NCBI RefSeq assembly: GCF_021287045.1
Contig: NZ_JAJTBG010000009.1
Location: forward strand, 1 to 64,000
Direction of reading: 5' to 3'
Length of the DNA stretch: 64,000 bases
Source: Oryzomicrobium sp.
Lineage (GTDB): Bacteria; Pseudomonadota; Gammaproteobacteria; Burkholderiales; Rhodocyclaceae
Shown here in pieces: positions 50,500-59,426 of this stretch (the stretch's first letter is position 1; every line of letters starts with the position of its first letter). Under the pieces are notes generated by a model. The model was not told the origin of the DNA and did not search any database. It was given only the letters and a program-made list of their open reading frames with translations. The position numbers and the translations under genes were made by a program.

Positions 50500-51315
50500 T
50501 CAGTGTTCCAGGCCGCGGTGCCAGCGCAGCAGGTAGTTGTTGAGCGTGTTCATGGCCACGTCGAGGGCCAGGCCGAGCAGGCCGATGGTGATCATCCCGG
50601 CGATGATCTTGTCGGACCACATGAACTCGCGCGCCTCCAGGATGCGGAAGCCCAGGCCGTCGTTCACCGCGATCATCTCGGAGACGATCACCACGATGAA
50701 GGCGGTGCCGATGCCGATGCGCATGCCGGTGAGGATGTAGGGGGTGGCCGCCGGCAGGATCACCCGGGTGAACATGGTGAGGGGCTTGACCCCCAGGTTG
50801 CGGGCGGCGCGCAGGTAGATGCCGTCCACGTGGCGCACCCCGGCGATGGTGTTCATCAGCACCGGGAAGAAGGCGCCCAGGGAGATGAGGAAGAACGACG
50901 GCGGGTTGCCCAGGCCGAACCACAAGATCGCCAGGGGGATGTAGGCGATCGGCGGGATCGGGCGCAGCACCTGGACCAGGGGGTTGAACAGGTCGTAGAT
51001 GCGCGGATTGGCGCCCATCAACAGCCCCGCCGGCAAGGCCAGGCCGGCGCCGATGGCAAAGCCCACCAGCACCCGGAACATGCTGGCGTAGGCGTCGTGC
51101 AGCAGTTCGCCGGAGAACGCCCAGGCCAGGTAGGTGCCGGCGGCCGGGTCGAAGGGCTGGGCCGGCAGCAGGGACTGCCACCACTTGAGGGCCACCGCCG
51201 ACGGGGCCGGCAGCACCACCTCCGAGACCAGCCCGGCCCGGGCGCAGGCTTCCCAGATCACGAGCAGGATCACCGGCACGATCAGGCCGTGGAGGATCGT
51301 CTTGAAACGCTTCAT
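50500..51315 (-). CDS. ABC transporter permease, NrtB/SsuC/TauC type
   Basis: A 271-residue permease with about six membrane segments and the cytoplasmic coupling loop VRHVDGIYLRAARNLGVKPL (EAA-like). PPIAYIPLAILWFGLGNPPS is characteristic of this importer class. It lies 13 bp after the substrate-binding gene and before the ATPase. The substrate is unknown from sequence alone. Confidence 0.92.
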   Translation of the reverse strand: MKRFKTILHGLIVPVILLVIWEACARAGLVSEVVLPAPSAVALKWWQSLLPAQPFDPAAGTYLAWAFSGELLHDAYASMFRVLVGFAIGAGLALPAGLLMGANPRIYDLFNPLVQVLRPIPPIAYIPLAILWFGLGNPPSFFLISLGAFFPVLMNTIAGVRHVDGIYLRAARNLGVKPLTMFTRVILPAATPYILTGMRIGIGTAFIVVIVSEMIAVNDGLGFRILEAREFMWSDKIIAGMITIGLLGLALDVAMNTLNNYLLRWHRGLEH

Positions 51316-51328
51316 GGGGTGCCGCTCC

Positions 51329-52321
51329 TTACTTGACCTTGAGGTCGGCCTTGGCCTTTTGCAGCAGGTCCAGCTTGACCCACTCGGACGCCTTGGGCGG
51401 CTTGCTCATGCGGCCCACGCCGTACTTCTGCATGAAGCCGGTGGTGGTGTCGATGTGCTCCAGGGACACGTCGTAGGTGTAGGCGGCGTTATCCATGGCG
51501 TCCTTGAAGTCCTGGGGCGAGATCTGACCCTTGAACATCTGCTCGCGCACGTACTTCTCGGCCAGGTTCATGTCCTTGTTGAAGGTGGCGGTGGACTCGA
51601 CGAAGCACTTCATGACGCGCTGGGCCACGTCCTTCTTGTCGTTGTAGAGCTTCTCGGACATGACCAGCAGGCGGTACGGCTCGCCCATGGCGGTATCGTA
51701 GGGCTTGACCACCTCGACGCCGAACTTCTTGTTGATGGCTTGCGACGACTGGGGCTCGGACTGGCACATGGCGTCGATCTGCTTGGCGGCCAGGGCCTGG
51801 TTCAGGTCGGCGAAGGCCAGGTAGACGATCTGCACGTCCTTGCCCGGCTTGTCGGACCAGGTCAGGCCGTTCTTCTCCAGCTCGGCCAGCAGCAGCAGTT
51901 CCTGGGCGCCGCCGCGGGTCACGCCCACCTTGCGGCCCTTGAGGTCCTTGACGGTCTTGATGCCGGTGTCGGCGCCGGCCACGATGCGGGCGCCGCCCTT
52001 GGCGAAGCCGGCCACGGTGTAGATGGGCACGCCGTTGGCGCGGCCGGAGATGGCGCCGTCCGAGGCCAGGGCGGCGATGTCGATCTCACCGGCGACGATG
52101 GCCGGCATGATGTCCGGGCCCTTGGGGAACATGCGCTCCTCGATCTTGACGCCGTACTTGCCGCACACCTCCTTCATGTAGGAGACGGCGCCGTAGTGGG
52201 CGAACTTGAGGTTGCCCAGGCGCACCACGTCTTCGGCATGGGCGGCGGAAGCGGACAGGCCGGCGGCCGGCAGGGCGATGGCGAGGGCGGCGGCAATCGT
52301 GAGCTTGGCGTGTTTGCGCAT
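51329..52321 (-). CDS. ABC transporter substrate-binding protein, NMT1/SsuA type
   Basis: A 330-residue periplasmic protein. The signal peptide MRKHAKLTIAAALAIALPAA is likely cut at SAAHAED. The body fits the SsuA/TauA/NMT1 fold: VGVTRGGAQELLLLAELEKN and LAFADLNQALAAKQIDAMCQ are at the usual places. It is the first gene of the operon. A sigma-54 promoter about 80 bp upstream and DctD-like dyads further up suggest control by the neighbouring two-component system. The ligand could be an organic acid, sulfonate or similar anion. Confidence 0.9.
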   Translation of the reverse strand: MRKHAKLTIAAALAIALPAAGLSASAAHAEDVVRLGNLKFAHYGAVSYMKEVCGKYGVKIEERMFPKGPDIMPAIVAGEIDIAALASDGAISGRANGVPIYTVAGFAKGGARIVAGADTGIKTVKDLKGRKVGVTRGGAQELLLLAELEKNGLTWSDKPGKDVQIVYLAFADLNQALAAKQIDAMCQSEPQSSQAINKKFGVEVVKPYDTAMGEPYRLLVMSEKLYNDKKDVAQRVMKCFVESTATFNKDMNLAEKYVREQMFKGQISPQDFKDAMDNAAYTYDVSLEHIDTTTGFMQKYGVGRMSKPPKASEWVKLDLLQKAKADLKVK

Positions 52322-52401
52322 GGAAATCCTCCTTTGGCGTTGTCTGCAATGTCGGGATAAGGCGCCCGGTTCACGTCCGGGTCGGCTCGACGGGAGGTTC
52401 A

Positions 52402-52418
52402 TTGCACGGCCCGTGCCA
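52402..52418 (-). promoter_or_regulatory. sigma-54 promoter for the ABC transporter operon
   Basis: On the minus strand TGGCACGGGCCGTGCA matches the -24/-12 consensus TGGCACG-N4-TTGCW with one mismatch, and has GG-N10-GC exact. The -12 GC is about 83 bases before ATG 52321. Confidence 0.8.
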
Positions 52419-52509
52419 GGTCTTATAGAAGAGGCACAGAGGATTGTTTCATAAGCATTTCCGTTTTCCTGCAATGCCCGGACCACAGGATTTTGACGCC
52501 CGGCGACGG

Positions 52510-52573
52510 GCGGAATTCCGCAAACCGCGTGCGGATTTCCGCACAACCGCACCGGCCGTGCGGATCGCCGCAC
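52510..52573. promoter_or_regulatory. three dyads, probable enhancer sites for the DctD-like activator
   Basis: GCGGAATTCCGC (52510-52521), GTGCGGATTTCCGCAC (52529-52544) and GTGCGGATCGCCGCAC (52558-52573) share the GCGG/CCGC core; their centres are 21 and 29 bp apart. They lie about 92 bp upstream of the leftward sigma-54 promoter and 73 bp from the rightward one, as is usual for NtrC-class enhancers. Similar dyads are described for rhizobial DctD, from memory. Confidence 0.7.
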
Positions 52574-52645
52574 GGTTTTTACCCGGGATTTACCCCCCTC
52601 ATCGCCCCCGTCTTGCGACAGATCAAAACGCTGTCTTGCAAAACC

Positions 52646-52661
52646 TGGCATAAGCCCAGCA
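52646..52661 (+). promoter_or_regulatory. possible sigma-54 promoter for the Cache chemoreceptor
   Basis: TGGCATAAGCCCAGCA has the invariant GG-N10-GC and a good -24 half, but its -12 half is weak (CAGC instead of TTGC). It is about 65 bp upstream of ATG 52726. Confidence 0.5.
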
Positions 52662-52725
52662 GGGCGATGACATCGCCATCCATACAAAACACTGGCCGAA
52701 CACGGCCACCCGGGAGGAGACGCCC

Positions 52726-54786
52726 ATGACCGCATTGCCCCCGCCGCCCCAGGGCGGCAGCCCCGGCACGCCCCGTGCCGGCGCGCCCCGTCCGAGGCGC
52801 GCTTCCGTTGCCGCCAAACTCAGCCTGATCCTGGCGGCCAGCCTCACCGTGCTGCTGCTGGCCGCCGCCTACGGCCTGTCCCAGTTCCTCAGCGCCAAGC
52901 TCGAAGCCCGGGCCCTGGAATCCCTCAAGGCCACCAACCGCACGGTGATCGACATGATCGACGCCTACAACGGCGGCCTGACCCAGACGGTGGAACGGCT
53001 CGGCCGGGTGTTCGCCAGCCACTACCCGGACGCCTTCTCCGTGGACGGCGACGGCGTCCTGCATCACGGCCGCACTCCGATCACCGCCCGGGACACCGCC
53101 ATCCCCGACCGCTTCACCGCCGTGGCCGGCACCCCGGCCACGGTGCTCACCCGGCGCGGCGACGACTTCCTGCGCACCTCCACCTCGATCGCCGACGAAA
53201 AGGGCCAGCGGGCCTCGGACGTGCCCCTGGGCGCCAGCCACCCGGCGGTGCCGAGCCTGCTCAAGGGCCAAACCTACACCGGCAAGGCCAAGATGCTGGG
53301 GCGGGATTTCATGACCCACTACATCCCGATCAAGGATGCCGCCGGCCAGGTGATCGGCGCCTTCTTCGTCGGGCTGGACTTCACCGACGGCCTGGTGGCG
53401 CTGAAGAAAAAGGTGCTGGCGATCCGCATCGGCGACACCGGCTACCCCTACGCGGTGGATACCGCCGGGGGCCGGGCCGTGCTGTCGATCCACCCGGCCA
53501 AGGAAGGCACCGACCTGCACGATGCACGGGACAGCGACGGCAAGACCTTCATCCAGGACATGCTGCGCCAGGGCGACGGCGTCATCACCTACTGGTGGCA
53601 GAACCCGGGTGAGGCCGATCCGCGGGAAAAAGTGGTGGCCTTCGACCGCTACGCTCCCTGGGGCTGGACCATCGCCTCGGGCAGCTACCTCAACGAATTC
53701 AACGAAGAAGGCCGCCGCACCGGCCAGGGCCTGATGCTGGTGGCCCTGCTGTTCGTGCCGCTGGTCTTCCTGATCGTCTGGAGCGCCGCCCGACGCTGGG
53801 TGGCCCGTCCCCTGGAAGCGGCGGTGCGGGCTGCCAACCGGGTGGCCGAAGGCGACTTCACCGCCCGGGTCGAAGCCGCCGGCCGCGACGAGATCGGCGA
53901 CCTGATGGCCGCCCTGGCGGCCATGATCAAGCGGCTGGGCGGCACCATCACCGGAGTGCACCAGGCCGCCGGCGCGGTGGCCAGCGACGCCGGCCAGCTG
54001 CGCACCTCCGCCGGCCGGGTGGCCCAGAGTTCGGAGGAGCAGAACGACGCCGCCACCTCCATGGCCGCCGCCGTGGAAGAAATGAGCGCCAGCATCGCCC
54101 TGATCGTCGAGCACGCCGAAGAGGCCCACGCCATCTCCAGCCACTCCGCCGAGGTCTCCCAGGAAAGCTCAGCCACCATCCAGCAGGCGGTGGGGGCCAT
54201 GAACAGCATCGCCGATACGGTGCGCCAGGCCTCCGGCACGGTGGAGCAGCTGGGCCGGGAATCGGAGGACATCTCGGCCATCGTCAACACCATCAAAGAG
54301 ATCGCCGACCAGACCAACCTGCTCGCCCTCAACGCCGCCATCGAGGCCGCCCGGGCCGGGGAAGCGGGCCGGGGCTTCGCCGTGGTGGCCGACGAGGTGC
54401 GCAAACTGGCCGAGCGCACCAGCCAATCCACCCACGAAATCGGCGCCATGATCGAGCGCATCCAGAACGGCACGCGGGCCGCCGTGGCGAGCATGAACCA
54501 GGGGGTAGACCAGGTGGCCGGCGGCGTGGAGCTGGCCGCCGCCGCCGACGCAGCCATCAACCGCATCCGTGAAGGCTCGGCCCAGGTCACCGCGGCAGTC
54601 GCCACCATCACCGCCGCCATCCAGGAACAGAGCAACGCCAGCGCCAGCGTCGCCCAGGGCCTGGAAAAGATCGCCGGCATGACCGAACGCAACACCACCG
54701 ACGCCCAGCAAAGCGCGGCGGCGGCGGAAGAACTGAACGCCGTGGCGGCACAACTGCGCAGCACGGTGGAGCAGTTTCGGGTTTAG
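52726..54786 (+). CDS. methyl-accepting chemotaxis protein with Cache sensor
   Basis: A 686-residue chemoreceptor. A proline-rich cytoplasmic lead (1-25) precedes TM1 (about 32-50). A large periplasmic domain (about 55-335) of Cache_3-Cache_2 type contains [40 protein letters not shown] and [22 protein letters not shown]2 is near 340-360, followed by HAMP ([20 protein letters not shown]) and the signalling tip [20 protein letters not shown]. It is divergent from the ABC operon across the shared regulatory region, suggesting chemotaxis to the transported compound. A GGGAGGAG ribosome site precedes the start. Confidence 0.93.
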   Translation: MTALPPPPQGGSPGTPRAGAPRPRRASVAAKLSLILAASLTVLLLAAAYGLSQFLSAKLEARALESLKATNRTVIDMIDAYNGGLTQTVERLGRVFASHYPDAFSVDGDGVLHHGRTPITARDTAIPDRFTAVAGTPATVLTRRGDDFLRTSTSIADEKGQRASDVPLGASHPAVPSLLKGQTYTGKAKMLGRDFMTHYIPIKDAAGQVIGAFFVGLDFTDGLVALKKKVLAIRIGDTGYPYAVDTAGGRAVLSIHPAKEGTDLHDARDSDGKTFIQDMLRQGDGVITYWWQNPGEADPREKVVAFDRYAPWGWTIASGSYLNEFNEEGRRTGQGLMLVALLFVPLVFLIVWSAARRWVARPLEAAVRAANRVAEGDFTARVEAAGRDEIGDLMAALAAMIKRLGGTITGVHQAAGAVASDAGQLRTSAGRVAQSSEEQNDAATSMAAAVEEMSASIALIVEHAEEAHAISSHSAEVSQESSATIQQAVGAMNSIADTVRQASGTVEQLGRESEDISAIVNTIKEIADQTNLLALNAAIEAARAGEAGRGFAVVADEVRKLAERTSQSTHEIGAMIERIQNGTRAAVASMNQGVDQVAGGVELAAAADAAINRIREGSAQVTAAVATITAAIQEQSNASASVAQGLEKIAGMTERNTTDAQQSAAAAEELNAVAAQLRSTVEQFRV

Positions 54787-55049
54787 GCATTGCCAGAAGC
54801 GCGCCCCGGAAACCTAGGCAGGGCAAGGAGTTTCATGAGGTCATTTTGAAACCCCGCGCCAGTACTTGGTCTCGGGGCATATGCCCTGCAATGCCAATGG
54901 CAAATCTGGTAGCGTGCGCATATGCAGGTCTACATAGCGCGCAACCTCGCCTCCTTTGGTCGTTTGACGTCGCGACAACGCCGGATGGCACCGATTGGCC
55001 CTATGTCAGCCACTTCCTTATTTTCAGCTACGTTACTCGACTCATAACT

Positions 55050-55370
55050 ATGTACTGTCCCCATTGCAACGCATCAACGCTTGATACAAGCCAAAAATGC
55101 CATCAATGCGGCATGAGCTTAATCGCATCTACAGTAGGCGGTTCAGAATCCATTCTTCTTCTGGACAGAAAAATCCACGCAAGACTAGGGAGAAGAATTG
55201 GTAGTTTTCTTGGGCCACTATTCTTCATCGCCTTATCCCAAACAGCTCTTGATTTTCTGTACTTAGATAGACCGCAAATCATTGCTGGAGCAACCGTTAG
55301 TGCCGCCATAGGTGCACTTCTTGGCCATTGGCTAGTTCACCGCCATTACCACACTAATTACCTGCTCTAA
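55050..55370 (+). CDS. small zinc-ribbon membrane protein
   Basis: A 106-residue protein starting MYCPHCNASTLDTSQKCHQC, a zinc ribbon with two CxxC pairs, followed by a cytoplasmic stretch with basic residues and two hydrophobic segments (GSFLGPLFFIALSQTALDFL, then AGATVSAAIGALLGHWLVHR). ATG 55050 is chosen because the zinc ribbon begins there; an upstream in-frame start adds 68 unlikely residues. The gene is clearly AT-richer than its surroundings, which suggests a recent arrival. Function unknown. Confidence 0.7.
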   Translation: MYCPHCNASTLDTSQKCHQCGMSLIASTVGGSESILLLDRKIHARLGRRIGSFLGPLFFIALSQTALDFLYLDRPQIIAGATVSAAIGALLGHWLVHRHYHTNYLL

Positions 55371-55386
55371 GCACAGCCAATCGCTC

Positions 55387-55899
55387 GTGCTCACTTACCC
55401 CCACTCTGCGAAACCCGGGGCGATTCGCACCTTCACGTTAGATACAACCAATGGCAATACATTTCTGGAACACACATCGAGTCGCATTGGAATTGGCAGC
55501 AGCCCATTCATCGTCACCCCAAGTTCCGGCTGGCTTTATTGGTATGAGTGTGTACTTGTCTTGGTTGTCACCGTATTTGGGCTCATCCGGTGCAGAGAGC
55601 AGTATCAAGAGGAGACTGGCACCCGCCTGCTTGAGGCGGTCACCATTCTAGGCGTCCCACTGGGCATCAAACTCATTGCTTTCACATGGCTAGCCTACGC
55701 TGGATTCGGCAGGGGACTATCTTGGTTAATCTCTGGAATTCAATTGGAACCAGATTCACCTCGGGCACTAATCGAGTTCTTTATTAAATCGGCCTACAGC
55801 TTCTACCCATTCTTAATCCCGGTACTCGGTGTTGCCGCTTACTACATGCGCTTGGCTACTCACCTAAAAACCATCACTACCAAAACCTACGGCACCTAA
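55387..55899 (+). CDS. hypothetical membrane protein, 170 residues
   Basis: A GTG-started frame 16 bp after the zinc-ribbon gene, with three or four hydrophobic segments (YWYECVLVLVVTVFGLI, AVTILGVPLGIKLIAFTWLA, YSFYPFLIPVLGVAAYYMRL). Its AT-rich base composition matches the preceding gene, so the two probably came together. The true start may be later. No family recognised. Confidence 0.55.
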   Translation: MLTYPHSAKPGAIRTFTLDTTNGNTFLEHTSSRIGIGSSPFIVTPSSGWLYWYECVLVLVVTVFGLIRCREQYQEETGTRLLEAVTILGVPLGIKLIAFTWLAYAGFGRGLSWLISGIQLEPDSPRALIEFFIKSAYSFYPFLIPVLGVAAYYMRLATHLKTITTKTYGT

Positions 55900-56126
55900 C
55901 AATCCGATCAAGCAGACCTGCCGAACACCTACTTTGCGCTTCCTCCTGCACCTCGCACGGCAGTCCGCTTACCTCGGGCACTGAACATTGGCTTTTCCTG
56001 ATCAGCCAGGTCCGCAGTGGGTCGCAAGCAATCGCCGGACTCAAATCTGAAGCCGTCATTCATCAATGGCTGGCCGCGTAAGGAGAGTGCCCGACCAGGG
56101 TCAGCCAGACTGGCAGCCAGCCCCTC

Positions 56127-56807
56127 CTATTTCTCCACCCTTCCCATCCCCGCCGCCTCAATCAACCTCTCGACGCCCCACCCCACCCCAAGCAGCAGCA
56201 ATCGGGTGTGCAGTGCATCGCGCACCCGCGGCGCCACCACCCGGCCCAGATAGCGCGGCGGCTTGGTGGAAACGTCCACATAGCCCAGCGGATGGCGCCG
56301 AGCCAAGGCGTGCCACAGGGCATGGGCACCAGGGGATTGGCGGGCGCCGCTGAGGAGGCAGATGCCGCGCCCCAGGGCCCATTCGTAGACGGCGCTGCAT
56401 AGCCCCTGGCGCTGGTAGGCCGGGGCGTATTTGGAGTGGGGGGAGCGCAGGTAGGGGTCGGCGCGGCGGCCCACTTCGATCAGCCGGTTGAACACGGTGT
56501 AGCCGGCCAGGCAGCCGTTGCGGGTGTCCTGCACGTAGACGTAGTGCTCGCCGTCGGCTTCCCGGTGGCGCAGCACCAGCCCGGGGGCGGGGCCGGGCAG
56601 GGTAGCGCAGTCGTGGAGGGGGTCGCACGGGGTGCCCAGGCGGCGGTGCAGGGCGTCGAGTTCGGCCACCAGGGTGGCCGGGCTGGGCTGCACGTCGATG
56701 CGCAGCTCCAGGGGTTTCCAGTCCAGACGAGCCCAGGGCGGCCAGGCGATGGGCAGGGGCGGCAGGGAGTGAAGAAAGGGCAATAGGGTCACGGGCAAGG
56801 TAGTCAT
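56127..56807 (-). CDS. GNAT-like acetyltransferase, uncertain
   Basis: A 226-residue soluble protein. DGEHYVYVQDTRNGCLAGYT and YAPAYQRQGLCSAVYEWALG resemble strands 4-5 and the acetyl-CoA loop (QxxGxG/A-like QRQGLC) of GNAT enzymes, followed by ARQSPGAHALWHALARRHP, which fits a late helix. The N-terminal region is proline-rich. The substrate is unknown and the family assignment is tentative. It stands alone between AT-rich genes and the beta-helix gene. Confidence 0.6.
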   Translation of the reverse strand: MTTLPVTLLPFLHSLPPLPIAWPPWARLDWKPLELRIDVQPSPATLVAELDALHRRLGTPCDPLHDCATLPGPAPGLVLRHREADGEHYVYVQDTRNGCLAGYTVFNRLIEVGRRADPYLRSPHSKYAPAYQRQGLCSAVYEWALGRGICLLSGARQSPGAHALWHALARRHPLGYVDVSTKPPRYLGRVVAPRVRDALHTRLLLLGVGWGVERLIEAAGMGRVEK

Positions 56808-56961
56808 GGCGGCTCCTGGCAGGGGAAAACAGTTTTGGGGGTTGCGGGGCGGCGATCCGGGGACGAGCGGCGGCGCCGGACCTGGGTCCGGGCGGGGCCG
56901 GGCAGTCCCATCGCCCGCCCCCAGTTCATCCCGCGCATCCCGTACATTTCGGACATTCCGC

Positions 56962-57852
56962 TCAGACCGGGCAGGCGCCGGCCCAGCAGCCGCTCATCAG
57001 GGCCTCGGGGCGGGTTGCGGCGCAGACCCGGGCGCTGGCGTCCCAGGCTTCCACCGCTACGTCCAGCCCGGCGAAGATGCCGAAGCCGCTGCCGGCGCGG
57101 ATTTCGCCCAGGGCATGCAGGCTCTCACCGGCCCGGATCGCGCCCTCGGCCACCATGTCGCCGCCGGCCCGGATGCCCCAGCCGGCTTCCAGGTGCCGGG
57201 CGGCGCGGATGTCGCCGCCGGCGACGATGCCGCTGCCGGCGCGCACCGTGTCGGCCCCGGCGATGCTGCCGCCGGCGCGCAGGCTCTTGCCGCAATAGAC
57301 CGGCCCGGCCACCACCAGGTCCTGGCCCACATGGGCGCTGCCGTCCACCCGCAGATCGCCCCCCACCTGGACGTCCCAGGCGGCGCGCAGGTCGCCGCCC
57401 ACGGCCAGGTCGGCGGCGCAATCCACGCCCCATTCCACCCGCAGGTCGCCGCCCACCCGGGCCGCACCGTCGCAGCGCAGGCCGCCACCGGCCTTCACGT
57501 CCTCGCCGGCCACCAGGGCGGTGCCGGCGCGGATGCTGCCGCCAGCGACGATCGAACGGCCGGCCCGGATCAGGGTGTCGGCCTCGATGTTGCCGCGCAC
57601 CTCCAGGGTGCCGGCGAAGACGATGGCGTCCGCCCCCAGGCTATCCACCGCCAGCACCCCGTCGGTGGGGCCGAACTGGTCGAGCAGCCAGCAGGCGTCG
57701 TTGACTCGGCCGGCGGCGACCAGGGCGTCGAGCAGTTCCTGGTAGTTGCTGCCCTCGTGGTGATGGCGGATGAACCAGCGGAAGCCGTCGGCGCAGGGGC
57801 GCTTGGCTTTGACGAAGTTCTTGGTGATGTCGAAGGTTTTGGCGAGATCCAT
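56962..57852 (-). CDS. repetitive beta-helix, bactofilin-like protein
   Basis: A 296-residue protein. After an N-terminal domain of about 85 residues (DLAKTFDITKNFVKAKRPCA, then DGVLAVDSLGADAIV) there are roughly 20 short repeats of the GGDLRA/AGxDI type, such as VGGDLRVEWGVDCAADLAV and AGSGIVAGGDIRAARHLEAG. This period suits a right-handed beta-helix, as in polymer-forming bactofilins. Cys residues near the end (EALMSGCWAGACPV) are unusual. ATG 57852 is chosen. A structural role is inferred. Confidence 0.7.
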   Translation of the reverse strand: MDLAKTFDITKNFVKAKRPCADGFRWFIRHHHEGSNYQELLDALVAAGRVNDACWLLDQFGPTDGVLAVDSLGADAIVFAGTLEVRGNIEADTLIRAGRSIVAGGSIRAGTALVAGEDVKAGGGLRCDGAARVGGDLRVEWGVDCAADLAVGGDLRAAWDVQVGGDLRVDGSAHVGQDLVVAGPVYCGKSLRAGGSIAGADTVRAGSGIVAGGDIRAARHLEAGWGIRAGGDMVAEGAIRAGESLHALGEIRAGSGFGIFAGLDVAVEAWDASARVCAATRPEALMSGCWAGACPV

Positions 57853-58396
57853 GGCGGTCCCCGTAAGCCCGGTGCGCCGGCCAAAGCAAGGGGCGGCGCG
57901 GGGCGGGATGTGGCGGTGGGCAGCCCGGAAGGGATCGGGCGGATCGGGCGGGTCCGGATGGACGGGGGCCGTGGCGGCCAGGGCCGCGGCGATCCGGATC
58001 GGGGCGCCGGCGTGGCGGACGCTCCCAGGCTGCACGTTGAACAAGGGGCGGTGCGCGCGAAAGCGGCCGCGGCCTTGGGCAAGGCGCCGTGCGGGGGGAG
58101 ATGCGGGCCGGTCAGCCCTGGTGGGTGCCCCGCACGGCCTTGGAAAGCACTGCGGGTGACCCTGGAGCGGCGAAGGCAGGTGCGGGGATGAGGCTCCACT
58201 GGCGCGGCCGGCGGCAAAGCTGGCGCCCACCGACCGTCACGCCGCGGCGGGCGTACCGGAGGTCGGTGGCAGGAGCGAGGGGCATCTGCGGAGTGAGAGG
58301 GGCAAAGCGGGTGAAGCGGAAGGCCGGAGTCTACGCCATCGGCGCCGTTCGGGCCAGCCGGCCCCGGCCATCCCGCCCGCCACCTCCCTAGCTACC
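57853..58396. other. non-coding gap, no convincing gene
   Basis: This is 544 bp of very GC-rich DNA between the beta-helix gene and the TSUP gene. Frames through it are proline/arginine/alanine-rich and lack ribosome sites, so I call none. No hairpin with a T run, tRNA or repeat array was found. It probably holds the beta-helix gene's promoter. Confidence 0.5.
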
Positions 58397-59149
58397 CTAG
58401 CCGCGCTGCATCAGCTGCGGCAGCGACGAGGCCAGCAGGACCACCCCGGACAGGGCCAGCAGGCCCAGGACGATGCGGCGGAACAGGGCTTCGCTGATGC
58501 CGGCGTAGAGCCGCGCGCCCAGCAGGGTCGGCACCAGCACGACGGCAGCCACCACGGCGAAGAGCGGCACCATGCTGGGGGTGACGACACCGGTGGCCAG
58601 GTAGGTGCCCATGGTCACCAGGAGCACGGACAGGTTGAAGTTCTGGATGATCGACCGCTGCACGTCCTTTTCGTAGCCGCGCAGGGTGCACCACAGCGTC
58701 GGCAAGGTGCCGGAAAGCCCACCCAGGCCGCCCAGGATGCCGCCCGCCAGCCCCACCACGCCGTCGGCCAGGCGCCCGCCGACGCTGATGCCGGGCAGGC
58801 GGCCGATCACCAGCATCGCGGGGCTCCAGGTCACCAGCAGCGCCCCGAGGGCGACCTTGAACCAGAGCACATCCAGGCGCGGCAGCAAGGCCACCCCGAG
58901 GGGGATGCCCACCAGCCCGCCCAGCACGAAGGGCCACAGGCGCGTCAGGTCGAAACCGCGCCGCACGGTGACGGCAGCCAGAATCTGGCCGACGAGGGAG
59001 CCGAACACCACCAGCGTCGCCGCCAGCCGGGGGTCCAGCACCCAGACCCAGAACGACATGGCCACCAGCCCGAAGGCGAAGCCCGACAGCCCTTGCACGA
59101 AGCCGGCCACCACCGCGCCGATGACGACGACGAAAAATCCCGATTCCAT
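58397..59149 (-). CDS. TSUP (TauE/SafE) family membrane permease
   Basis: A 250-residue membrane protein with about eight hydrophobic segments in two repeats. FVQGLSGFAFGLVAMSFWVW in the first and VVGLAGGILGGLGGLSGTLP in the second are family hallmarks. Members move sulfite, sulfonates or related anions across the inner membrane. ATG 59149 gives a normal length. It is monocistronic, and no sulfur genes are adjacent to specify the substrate. Confidence 0.88.
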   Translation of the reverse strand: MESGFFVVVIGAVVAGFVQGLSGFAFGLVAMSFWVWVLDPRLAATLVVFGSLVGQILAAVTVRRGFDLTRLWPFVLGGLVGIPLGVALLPRLDVLWFKVALGALLVTWSPAMLVIGRLPGISVGGRLADGVVGLAGGILGGLGGLSGTLPTLWCTLRGYEKDVQRSIIQNFNLSVLLVTMGTYLATGVVTPSMVPLFAVVAAVVLVPTLLGARLYAGISEALFRRIVLGLLALSGVVLLASSLPQLMQRG

Positions 59150-59426
59150 GACCACTGTCGAATCTGTCCCCTGACCCCGTCCCCATGCCGCCGTGCCGTC
59201 CTGGCGCGGACCAGGCAAATGGAACCCCCGCATTCTGACATCCTTCGGCCGCCCCCCGCCGCCCCCGCCTTTGTGGCAGGCCGCGCCCCATACGCCCACA
59301 ACTCGCCCACAACTCGCCCGCAGCTCCGTGGCCGGCATTGGGGCGGACTCGGTGCCCGGGGCCTGGACTCTCGCCCCGTCCCATTGCACCCCGCCCCATT
59401 GCCCCCAGCCCCCTGCGCCTCCGGTT

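Noticed and set aside
57853-58391. Extension of the beta-helix gene or a plus-strand gene in the GC-rich gap
   Set aside because: The frames are Pro/Arg/Ala-rich with no ribosome site, and ATG 57852 gives a coherent N-terminal domain.
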